Source: Austropuccinia psidii (taxonomy: Eukaryota > Basidiomycota > Pucciniomycetes > Pucciniales > Sphaerophragmiaceae). Taken from it: a stretch of DNA of 64,000 nucleotides. The position numbers were made by a program, and so were the translations under genes. Below, piece after piece: positions 47,566 to 57,028 of this stretch. Position 1 is the stretch's first letter; each line of letters begins with the position of its first letter. The notes beneath the pieces are model-generated. The model was not told the DNA's origin and did no database searches. It saw nothing but the letters and a program-made list of their open reading frames with translations. The stretch covers positions 11,421,338 through 11,485,337 of the forward strand of contig JALGQZ010000018.1 in the NCBI GenBank assembly GCA_023105745.1. The letters are read 5' to 3'.

Positions 47566-49330
47566 GTGGGCCTGCAAGGTATGTACAAAATACCCATAAG
47601 GCCACAAATAATATTTTATACATTTGATTTAGTAAAACAATTATTTGACAGATGATTTTAAAAAAAATAAAAATAAATATAGCTTTATTTTGGATGAACA
47701 AAACTTAACCTTTTTATGCCATTTTTGGATTCTACACAAAATGTAATAAACTAGGCTACCCATAGGGTGTTATACCCAAAATTGGCTATTTTTTTCATTG
47801 AAAGACTTCAGAAGTTACACAACACTTATGAAATTTCATAAAATTGTTAATTTCAACTACAATTCAAAGATAGATGATGTCCATTTAAACTTACAAAAAT
47901 TTTGGAAAATACAAGTTGTTGTGTTTATTTACTGAATTACCTAAAGGCTTTCCATAAATCATGTAAATTCTGTGTGAGATAAATTGAAATTTATTTGAAG
48001 CCATGGTATGGCTTTTAATAGATAAATGGGCAAAATTCACACAAAAGGGGGTACAGAGGGAAAAATGGAAAAAGGTGCTAGGTTACCAAGCTTTTCAGAA
48101 CTGAAGTATCCCTAATAAGGTTTTCTTCCTTTATTGAACTATTCTATACCTTATTTAAGCTTTAAGATTAGAAATTGAGTCAATATCAAGGTTTGGATGG
48201 GTTTATCCTTCATTTAGACAGGAATTACAAGCTTCCAAAGGGTAAATCCCTTCATAAAGGCTTTTAATCAAGGCTTTGAGAACTTGAAAATATATATAAA
48301 GTCTAAATAAGCGTAATTAAGCTTAAAATTGAAATTGAAATTATTAACAGTAACCGTTTGGTGTATATGTCTATCTTTATGTGGAAAAAAAGAAATAATT
48401 TCACAGATTTATAGCAGATCCATTTCTCATTATATTTCCTTGACATAATAACACAGCTTGGGCTTTAATTCTAGCTATGTATAAGTTTAAAAGCTAGTTA
48501 TCTCTTATCAACAAGATTATTTTGTATTTACCCTTGAAAATACCTCATTTAATCATTCTTGAAGGAAATTAATATTTCTTTGAAAATTAATTAAAATTCT
48601 TACTGAATTCAAAGATTTTCGCTGGAAATTTATTTCCGACTTTTCATAATATTATCATCAAAATAAAAAAAAATATTTTCATATTAAAACTTAGAAATAA
48701 TAAGCGATAGGAGATGTGTTAAGGCATAAAAAGAGCCATTTTATTACTGTTTTCTGCACATAAATCAGCACAATCCACTCTTCCAAACAATAATATCTTA
48801 TTAATAAAATCTTATATGATTGTGAATAATTCTTCATTGTTTTATTTTTGACAACTTATTCAAAAAAATATTTGAAAGTTAGAGCCTGATTATATTTTTA
48901 TAATCATTAAGAAAATTATGTTGTAAAACTTTGTTTCAAGATATTTTTTAAAATACACAAATCCTCCAAAAATTTCTCAAGTTTTGATTTTGGTGTTTTT
49001 TTGACTTGTTTGTACCATTTTATGGCCTTTTCTGCCCTTTTTTGGCATTTCTTTACCAACTGATGGCTTACTAGTTAGTTTCCCATAAATACTCTATTTT
49101 CTAACTTATTATTTCTCTTTATATATTTATTGCTATTATTATTACTACAAAGCTTTGTATCATTATTTACTTATAAATAATCTTTTATACCATTTTTAAC
49201 TTTTCTCTATTTATTTAACCCAAGTATAATTGTCTCTGGGAGCTTCAATACTCTTATCATTATGAATTTCAGTGAATTTTAATAATAATAGAATAATTAT
49301 ATGATCTTTTTATATATAATTATTCTAATC
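47566..49330 (+). repeat. Decayed solo LTR related to that of element D
   Basis: It begins TGTGGGCCTGCAAGGTATG, close to the D-family LTR start TGTGAGCCTGTGAGGTATG. Further matches in the same order include ACCCATAAGGCCACAAAT, TTTTGGATTCTACAC, GGTGTTATACCCAAAA and CATAAAAAGAG (about 48725). No coding part or second LTR is attached. The right end is uncertain; the similarity fades before about 49330 and no target duplication was found. Confidence 0.55.
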
Positions 49331-49426
49331 TCTATAGTGGAAAGTGGTAATTATTTCAACTTTTTTTATAATTTTCATATTAACATTAATAATAATAATG
49401 ATAATAGAGCTCTGGTAGAATAAAAT

Positions 49427-50031
49427 AATTGGTTGGTAAATACATGTAAGCCCTTATGTGTTTTTACCTATTTATGGCAAAAAAATTCAAGGAACCAATT
49501 TTTCCAAAAAAAAATCCTCAGGTTTAGTTTTGAGTATTTTTTTCAATTTATTTTTCCAAATTTTTCTACATGAGATGTCAAGTTCCCCATATTTTTTCAA
49601 TTTTTTTGCCAAATTTCTCCAAAATGGCCTTTTTTTGAAAAATTCATTTAAACTCTTCCTGCTTATTAAATATCATAATTTTTTCCTCAAAATGAAGGGG
49701 AGAATTTTTAGAATAAACAAACCAGAATACCATATCTTTGGAAATTTTTTAGGGTGGGACAATTGTAGGCCCAAATAGTATTTTTTTTAAGTTTTTTTGT
49801 TCATGTTTGTAATTAAATTGCAAATCCTATTTATGAAATTGATGGATTTAACAGTTTAATTTATGGAATGGATGGAATTAAAAATGACATTTATGGCATC
49901 AAAAATGAGATTAACAATGCCATAAGTGCGTTTTTTCCCAATACAGGCTTTTTTAGCTCCATTATAATTGAATGACAAGTAAGGGCTTACATTTTTTTAC
50001 CAAAATTCTTATGTGGGTTTACCAAAGCCCT
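49427..50031. mobile_element. Non-autonomous DNA transposon (MITE-like), copy 2
   Basis: A 605 bp relative of 19524-20254, in the opposite orientation. The left end reads GGTTGGTAAATACATGTAAG. The right end, reverse-complemented, reads AGGGCTTTGGTAAACCCACATAAG. The diagnostic GACAATTGTAGGCCCAAA (about 49758) is the reverse complement of the CCTACAATTGTC segment of copy 1. ATTTATGGCATC-type subrepeats are again present at about 49830-49925. There is no transposase. The left TIR is more decayed than the right. Confidence 0.72.
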
Positions 50032-51499
50032 AATTATATTTATTTTTGTGGCTCTAATATTCAATTATATTAGATTTTCATTTGGGGACAGGCATATTAC
50101 TCTTAATAATAAGTATTATTATTATTAGTCTCATGGAGAAAACTCTAAGCTTTTATTTGAAATAAACATCTTCTTTCAGGCTCAGATGTTTTTCTTGTGA
50201 GGATTTCTTTGGATATTCTATAATTATTGGGCTACTTTTCCCTACAATAAGCTTCAAATCCAGTATCATTTTCTCCTATTTGACATTTTCTCCCAAATTG
50301 GGTGAATTGTAATCTCTACTAGGGCCTCACTAAATTTGACCCTTATTTATCACCTTAAAAGACTCGAGGAGTCAGAAATTTATGAAAATTGGATTCTGGT
50401 TTCAATTTGAAATATTTGCACCTTTGCTGTTTCTTTTTCTTAAAGATATATCAAAGAGTATTAAATAGTATTATACATTTATTTTTATCCTCACACAAAT
50501 AAATCAAGACTCAAAAAAACCTTTTTTCTTATTTCTTGAATTTCTGTGTCAAGAGTCATCTTACCCATTAAATATAGGTGACAAATCCTCATATAAATAC
50601 CATAATTGTGTCCACCCCATAAGAGTAAATAAAAATATAAAAACCTTTGATTTAAATCATTTTTTCTTAATTGTTTAATGAATAGAAATCCTAATGCTTG
50701 GAAATTCTAATAAAAATGGTGTACTTATTCAATTCAGAATGACACTGAATTTACAATTTCACACATAATTATGTATCAGACATCAAACTTTCTCAAGTAT
50801 TAATGAGTAACTCAAATATATTGAAGCTCCAGAGATTTTTTGACTAATAAATAACTCACTCCATCTCAATTCCTACTGTATTTTTCTTTCCAATCCCTTG
50901 ACTTAATCAAACCCATAAAGCTAGATTCTCAAATGAATATATTGTCTCTAAAAGACGTTTGAGCACATCCGATCACTTTAGCCATGTTCACTAAACTGGA
51001 AGAAGCCCTTTGTACACAGAAAAGGTGTATGTCTTCCTATTTATGATGCAATCCAAAGTTATACTACTTATCAATAATTATAGTTCTGAGTATTATCTTA
51101 TATGAGAAGTTTTTTCCATATTGGTTACATGTGTGATTTTTTCCACCTTGAAATGCATATTAGTCTTATCAAAAATACTTATCTTTCTTGGATCACCTTT
51201 TTTCTATTTGTAGATGGTAAGGAGAGTTATCCAATTTCAACTCCTCTAAGCTTTTAAGAAGGTAACAGCAAGAAATCCCAGAAATTTTGTAATGTTCATT
51301 AGAAAACATATGAATCTCATATGAATTAACTCTAGAATAAATTAATTCATTTTGTATTTCACAAAATATTAAGCTATTTTGAAATAATATTTCTAGAAAA
51401 CCCTAGAAATTTTTTTATATTTAAAAAGCCCTTTAAATTTAGTAAGCAGTTGAAAGAATTTTGTGCAAATTATATTGGCTCATTTATACTTCCAAGGTT
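50032..51499. other. AT-rich DNA, no gene seen
   Basis: No frame, LTR or TIR was recognised. The stretch ends at the CACAC target duplication of element E (51500-51504). Confidence 0.5.
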
Positions 51500-51504
51500 C
51501 ACAC

Positions 51505-52178
51505 TGCAAGAGTTTGTTAACAATCTTTCTATTGCGATAAATTAATAACCAGTAGCAATAACTAAACAGTAAAGTATTAGTTTGGATACATGATGTTTTA
51601 GTACGAAATAGAAAAGTGATTAACCTATCTGTCAGCTATTTAGATATAATTCAATAGAATATAATGACTATGTCGTTTTTACTCTAGGTGATACTGACAT
51701 TTAAACTCGTAAGTTCATGATTAACGTAGATACATATTTATCGATAAATGTGTGAAATATTAAATACCTCGAAGTTGTCTAAGACACTCCTTCTAAATTC
51801 TAAGAAGGAACAATGCAATAGCTTTGGGATAAGCTGGTTTTGTACATAGTGTTAGTTTACTCAAATTAACTGTCGTTGAGATTTTAGGTGCGTTAACTAC
51901 CTTAGTTCCAGCAGTAGGCTGGACTGTGCAACAGCTTCTAATTCGACTTAATAGCGAGTAAGGGATATTTGACAGATGAGAGAAATAGAATGCAATAGTG
52001 AAAGAAAGTCTGCCCTGTCAATACGATGATGCGTAGGACAGGGTCATTAAATACACATTGACGCCAGAGTCGTCGTGATAGGATCACAGCAGTCTTGTGA
52101 CGTAAGCATTGGCTAAGAACTCAAAAACTCCTTAGAGAGTGCTTCGGTTAAATCAGCTCATTCTCTTCAATTTCAACA
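51505..52178 (-). repeat. 3' LTR of element E
   Basis: This 674 bp repeat begins TGCAAGAG on the plus strand and ends TTTCAACA. It pairs with 56350-57023. Most of the differences between the two copies lie in one short segment at about 52095-52140. Confidence 0.93.
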
Positions 52179-52776
52179 CTCCTTCTTGATTTATAAGATG
52201 CATCTTAGGTAGCAGTTCGCCTAGCTTGATTAACGACAGGGGTTTGGTGAGGACATCAGCCAGCATGTCATTTGTCGACACCTGCGACACCTCTAGCACT
52301 TGTTCCGAAATAAGTTGTCGTAGGTATTGATATCTGACCTCTATGTGTTTTGTGTTTGGGTTCAGAGTGGCCTGCTTCGAGATAGTAATTGAGCCTGAGT
52401 TATCGTTGTACAGCACAGGCTTTGTCATTGAAATATTCATATCGTTGACCATAAGCATTGACAACCACCTGAGTTGCTTACTGCATATGTTCATTGATAT
52501 AAATTCTGCCTCAGTAGTGGATTGTGCGATTATCGATTGTCTTTTACTTAGCCAAGAGATTGGGTTTCCAAAGACCATAGTCATGTTTCCCGAAACTGAT
52601 CTACGGTCGATACTACAATTGGCATAGTCTGAGTCTGCCCAACCTTCTAGAACCGGTCTAGATTCATCGGCTTTCTGTCTGACTTGATAGTGTATACCCC
52701 AGTCTACAGTGCCCTTGATGTATCGTAGTACATGTTTCATAGCATTCCAGTGAATTAGGTTGGGTTTGGTGGAGAA
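52153..52776 (-). pseudogene. RNase H end of the Copia polyprotein
   Basis: This is the last part of pol, in the same frame as the upstream 984-codon frame but cut off by a TGA at 52777-52779. That TGA lies between LS and FS, where Copia proteins normally continue; CGA to TGA would explain it. The RNase H signature segments ADSDYANCSIDRRSVSG, STTEAEFISM and NTKHIEVRYQYLRQLI are all present. The true stop is at about 52153, inside the 3' LTR. Confidence 0.92.
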
Positions 52777-55740
52777 TCATGAGAGTTGATTTATTGTGTA
52801 TAACAGATCTGGCCTAGTGTGTTGAGACAGGTAGTTGACGTATCCGATTGCTCTTTGATACAGTGTCTTGTCAAACGAGTTGGATTCTTCGTTGATAACT
52901 ACTGCAAGATTTCCGTTGCATGGAGTTTTGACTGGTTGGCACTCACTCATTTCAAACTGTTGTAATATCTTACGTGCAAATGACTCTTGAGACAGAAATA
53001 GGCTTCCATCCTTAAGCCATTCGATTTTATATCCTAGGTGCTGTGTGGGGTATTTTTTCACTTTCAAAACATACAGCTTAGCGAGTTTACTTAGGAATTC
53101 TTTTATTTCTGTCTCTTGGCGCGATATAAGGAATCCGTCGTCTACGTGTAAGTGGAGAAAAAGAGATCGTTCCTTATTTATGAATAAGGATTCGTCGAAT
53201 TGAGCACTGTACATATTGAGGTCTTTGAGAGATTGGGTAATCTTCTCTTTCCACATTCTCGGGGCCTGTTTGGTACCATAGAGCGATTTGTTGAGTAACC
53301 AGACCCAATTCTCCTTTCCTGGGACCTCGAAGCCCCTTACTTGCTTTACGTAGACGGTAGCATCCATATTACCATGGAGAAATGCCGTCTCAACATCAAA
53401 CTGGTAAGCCACAAACTTAAGATTCACCGACATAGACAGTAGTATCTTAAATGTCTCATTTCGACCGACCGATGACCACGTATCAAAGTAGTGCAGCATA
53501 TGTACCTGGTGATTTCCAAGTACGACCCATCGCGCCTTATATTGGTATATCTCACCGAACTCATTTCTTTTCTTGGTTAGACGCCACATTCCTCCGATCA
53601 CCTTTGAGCCATCGGTTGGGTACGGTACCAGATGTCCAGTGTTGTGTTGCATTAACGATGTGAATTCAGCATTCATCGCATCTTGCCAGCTTCCCTTCTC
53701 GTGAGTATCTCCAATCGCTTTCGCGTACGGGACTACATCAGTAAGGAACCTTTGGTTGCTCCTTCTGCTTTGGCGTCGTGAACCTTCAATGATATTCTGC
53801 TTATCTATTGTACTGCTTATATCTTGAGGGGCTACGTCATAATGCGGTACATAATCCCATCCCTTCATAGATGGTCTTTGAACTTCAGTTGGTGATTGTG
53901 AGTTAATCTCTTCAGCTGGTTTATTTGCATCGCATGTCTGAGTTTTGACTGATCTCTTGAGTGGGGAGGGCAGATGTACATGTTCATGGATTGGAACATT
54001 CACTTCGCTTGGTAGAGTTTTGGTAGGCTTATTGACCTTGCTTGGCTTGAACAATGATGGAATAGTAAAATCTCGACTTATTGTTATCCTCCCTGACTCA
54101 ATGTCCAGGAACCTCATGGCATCTGAGTATTGCTCGTATGTTAAGGCACGAAGTGTTGCTGTTTTTTCTGCAACCTTGGAGGTGTTTGAGAGTTTCAGAA
54201 CATTGACTTTGTATCCGAAAGGGATCAGTTTGTGGTAGTCAATTTCTGGTTCAATTTGCATATTGCACGCTTTAAGCCGTTTTGACGGAGTGATGAAGTT
54301 CAGGAATTGATGAGGGGTATAATTAAGTAGCATTGACGCATGTCTTGCAGCTTCATCCCAGTAGGTAATAGGGATTTTGGATTGACACAGTAAGCAGCGT
54401 ATCTTGGACAGGAGGGAGCGATTAAATCTTTCTGCAACTCCATTGGTCTGTGGTGAATTGGGTGCACCTTGCTCTATTGAGATTCCTGAGTCGAGTAGAT
54501 AATTTTTTAGTTTGAGAGAGGTGAATTCTCCTCCACGATCTGAATGGAAATATGCTGGAGTTATGTCCAGTTTATTTTTTAGTTCTGTGAAGAAAGAAAT
54601 GATCATACTTTCTGATTGAGCCTTACTTTGCATGAGGTATATTCGATTGAACCTAGTGTAGTCGTCAATCAACACCAGTATGTACCTGTGTCCCCTTCTT
54701 GTTGTTGGCGATATTTCAAGGGTGTCGGAGTGAATTTTAAAGAAAGGTTTGTTTGTTTGAGGTAGCATACTCTTGTGGGGCCTTTGCTGTATCTTGGATC
54801 TTGAACATACCTCGCAGTTTTCTGATGAAGTGAATTGTTCATTAATTCCCAATTGTGTAAGTAAACGTTCCAGGTACCTGTCGCTTGGGTGTCCCATTAG
54901 GGTGTGCCAATCTTTCGCTTCAGTACAGTGTGCTAGATTTACCTGTGACTGATGTCGATTAGAATACAAGTTTCCATCCCGGGTAAATGCTGCAACAACG
55001 GAGGACCCTCGCTTTATCAGGAATGTATCATTTTTGTAATGAGGCTTTATACCGTGATCAACCAGTTGTGACACCGATATAAGATTAACAGGTCCCGTTG
55101 GTGCATACGATACAGGGGAAATGTGATACCCAAACATATTCAAAGTCCCCTGGTGAGTTACTTGCACATGGCTACCAAACGTTTTGATGTTTTTGTTGAC
55201 TTTAGTAACATTGGAGAGAAGAGCTAGATTGTTAACAACTGATCGACCACATCCGGTGTCAAGATATAGTGTCTGTCTGTCTTGATATTCGGTGGCAAAG
55301 ATACCTTCTGATGAAATATAGTACGCGTCGCTATCAGATGATCCGTGGTCCTTTTCTATTTTAGGATCAGTGCCTGTTGTGGATGTTACGACATTAGCGG
55401 ATGTGGTTAGCGTGTTGTTTAACAATAGCTTTTCCAATTTCTCTAGCCGTTTGGATACGCTCTCCCTTTGATTTCCTGTCTTATCTCTTCTCTTCTTCCT
55501 GTTGTTCTGCAGCCTTTTGTTTTCGTTCTCACTTTGGTTAGATGTTGCAGGTGACTTATTACTTCCACTGGGTTTCTTTTGATTCCCCTGACTTCCCTGA
55601 TTTCGGTTGTTGGTAAACAAGGCTTCAGATGAGATATTATCACGCCTGGATTGTTCCAGGGCCACTCTCTTGGTAATTGTCATTACATCAAATGGCTGAA
55701 CATCATACAGGTTCTGAACCAGACTACTCAAGTCCTTGTC
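52777..55740 (-). CDS. Copia Gag end, protease, integrase and reverse transcriptase
   Basis: Residue positions count from the ATG at 55731. The Gag end is Asn/Lys/Arg-rich with a short coiled coil (SVSKRLEKLEKLLL, about 91-104) and no CCHC zinc knuckle. The protease has LYLDTGCGRS (D158). The pre-integrase zinc site is H276, H281, C306 and C309. The catalytic triad is D336, D398 and E434, with the D-x35-E spacing. The RT has Asp779 in FDVETAF and the catalytic HVDDG with D864 and D865. The frame ends at the TGA before RNase H. It is in phase with the 179-codon Gag frame upstream, so one ancestral Gag-Pol frame is clear. Confidence 0.95.
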   Translation of the reverse strand, partial: DKDLSSLVQNLYDVQPFDVMTITKRVALEQSRRDNISSEALFTNNRNQGSQGNQKKPSGSNKSPATSNQSENENKRLQNNRKKRRDKTGNQRESVSKRLEKLEKLLLNNTLTTSANVVTSTTGTDPKIEKDHGSSDSDAYYISSEGIFATEYQDRQTLYLDTGCGRSVVNNLALLSNVTKVNKNIKTFGSHVQVTHQGTLNMFGYHISPVSYAPTGPVNLISVSQLVDHGIKPHYKNDTFLIKRGSSVVAAFTRDGNLYSNRHQSQVNLAHCTEAKDWHTLMGHPSDRYLERLLTQLGINEQFTSSENCEVCSRSKIQQRPHKSMLPQTNKPFFKIHSDTLEISPTTRRGHRYILVLIDDYTRFNRIYLMQSKAQSESMIISFFTELKNKLDITPAYFHSDRGGEFTSLKLKNYLLDSGISIEQGAPNSPQTNGVAERFNRSLLSKIRCLLCQSKIPITYWDEAARHASMLLNYTPHQFLNFITPSKRLKACNMQIEPEIDYHKLIPFGYKVNVLKLSNTSKVAEKTATLRALTYEQYSDAMRFLDIESGRITISRDFTIPSLFKPSKVNKPTKTLPSEVNVPIHEHVHLPSPLKRSVKTQTCDANKPAEEINSQSPTEVQRPSMKGWDYVPHYDVAPQDISSTIDKQNIIEGSRRQSRRSNQRFLTDVVPYAKAIGDTHEKGSWQDAMNAEFTSLMQHNTGHLVPYPTDGSKVIGGMWRLTKKRNEFGEIYQYKARWVVLGNHQVHMLHYFDTWSSVGRNETFKILLSMSVNLKFVAYQFDVETAFLHGNMDATVYVKQVRGFEVPGKENWVWLLNKSLYGTKQAPRMWKEKITQSLKDLNMYSAQFDESLFINKERSLFLHLHVDDGFLISRQETEIKEFLSKLAKLYVLKVKKYPTQHLGYKIEWLKDGSLFLSQESFARKILQQFEMSECQPVKTPCNGNLAVVINEESNSFDKTLYQRAIGYVNYLSQHTRPDLLYTINQLS

Positions 55741-56280
55741 TCAATCTAGACTCTGGAGGAAAAAAGCAGCAGCCATTTCCTTGCTCAATTCCATCTTAGT
55801 ACTGGAGCTTCCAACAAGAGATTTATAGCTTGCATATAGTTTCAGGAATGTGTCTATGTGATGATCAAGGGATGATCCTGGTTCATAGAAGAGAGAGGTG
55901 AGTCGAGTCAAGGCTCGGCATATAGTCACTGTTGAGTTTTTTCCACATGCATCACCTAGAGCGTTCCAAGCCGTGAAGAACAAATCATTGTTCTCAAGGA
56001 GAATACCCTGGAGTTCTTCACTGACCGTTGTCCAGAGAATGGCTAGCCCCGCACTGTTTTTGCGCAGGAATTTTGTTGAAGCCTTCTCTTTTTCAGACGG
56101 AATGTGAAACAAGCATCCATAGCCACATCCGTTCAGGTAATTTGTCATGTGACATTTCCACTGTACCCAGTTTGTTCGGTTCAGTTGGTTTACCTTCACT
56201 TTTAGTGCTCCTGAGTCTGAGAGTTCATCTTCAGTTATCTGACTCGTGCTCTGAGGAATGGATGGGTTTGGATTTGACAT
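55741..56280 (-). CDS. Copia Gag N-terminal part
   Basis: This 179-codon frame starts at ATG 56280, 70 bp after the 5' LTR. It carries a Copia Gag domain: NQLNRTNWVQWKCHMTNYL and a helical stretch with AWNALGDACGKNS. It ends at a TGA (55741-55743) after LQSLD, and the same phase continues as DKDLSSLVQNLYDV. A CGA to TGA change is a simple explanation, but a leaky stop between Gag and Pol cannot be ruled out from sequence alone. Confidence 0.9.
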   Translation of the reverse strand: MSNPNPSIPQSTSQITEDELSDSGALKVKVNQLNRTNWVQWKCHMTNYLNGCGYGCLFHIPSEKEKASTKFLRKNSAGLAILWTTVSEELQGILLENNDLFFTAWNALGDACGKNSTVTICRALTRLTSLFYEPGSSLDHHIDTFLKLYASYKSLVGSSSTKMELSKEMAAAFFLQSLD

Positions 56281-56337
56281 AGCGTAGCTGGTACCTGTGT
56301 TTTGACTCTGGTTATTATTGCAGATAGAAGAAACTAA

Positions 56338-56349
56338 CTCTCGCTACCA
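56338..56349 (-). promoter_or_regulatory. Primer-binding site of element E
   Basis: On the minus strand TGGTAGCGAGAG follows the 5' LTR directly. Its first eight bases match the start of the Ty1 primer site (TGGTAGCGCC), which pairs with initiator methionine tRNA. The comparison with Ty1 is from memory. Confidence 0.7.
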
Positions 56350-57023
56350 TGCAAGAGTTTGTTAACAATCTTTCTATTGCGATAAATTAATAACCAGTAG
56401 CAATAACTAAACAGTAAAGTATTAGTTTGGATACATGATGTTTTAGTACGAAATAGAAAAGTGATTAACCTATCTGTCAGCTATTTAGATATAATTCAAT
56501 AGAATATAATGACTATGTCGTTTTTACTCTAGGTGATACTGACATTTAAACTTGTAAGTTCATGATTAACGTAGATACATATTTATCGATAAATGTGTGA
56601 AATATTAAATACCTCGAAGTTGTCTAAGACACTCCTTCTAAATTCTAAGAAGGAACAATGCAATAGCTTTGGGATAAGCTGGTTTTGTACATAGTGTTAG
56701 TTTACTCAAATTAACTGTCGTTGAGATTTTAGGTGCGTTAACTACCTTAGTTCCAGCAGTAGGCTGGACTGTGCAACAGCTTCTAATTCGACTTAATAGC
56801 GAGTAAGGGATATTTGACAGATGAGAGAAATAGAATGGAATAGTGAAAGAAAGTCTGCCCTGTCAATACGATGATGCGTAGGACAGGGTCATTAAATACA
56901 CATTGACGCCAGAGTCGTCGTGATAGGATCACAGCAGTCTTGTGACGTAATCCTTGACTGAAAACTCTAAAACTCCTCAGTAAGTGCTTCGGTTAAATCA
57001 GCTCATTCTCTTCAATTTCAACA
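56350..57023 (-). repeat. 5' LTR of element E
   Basis: The copy at the right end is the 5' LTR because the element is on the minus strand. It has the same length and ends as 51505-52178, and CACAC follows directly. Confidence 0.93.
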
Positions 57024-57028
57024 CACAC

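Larger units (their letters stand above)
51505..57023 (-). mobile_element. Copia element E (Ty1/Copia), nearly intact
   Basis: A minus-strand element with 674 bp LTRs and the target duplication CACAC (51500-51504 and 57024-57028). The domain order is protease, integrase, RT, RNase H, with integrase before RT, which defines Copia. One frame runs from 56280 to 52153, broken only by TGA at 55741-55743 and TGA at 52777-52779. A primer site, TGGTAGCGAGAG, lies directly after the 5' LTR. Its base composition is clearly richer in G and C than the surrounding DNA and the Gypsy elements, which points to a later arrival or a different history. Confidence 0.95.

Noticed and set aside
55741..55743. Programmed stop between Gag and Pol of E
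   Set aside because: Possible, but a second TGA of the same type later in the frame makes simple decay the better reading.
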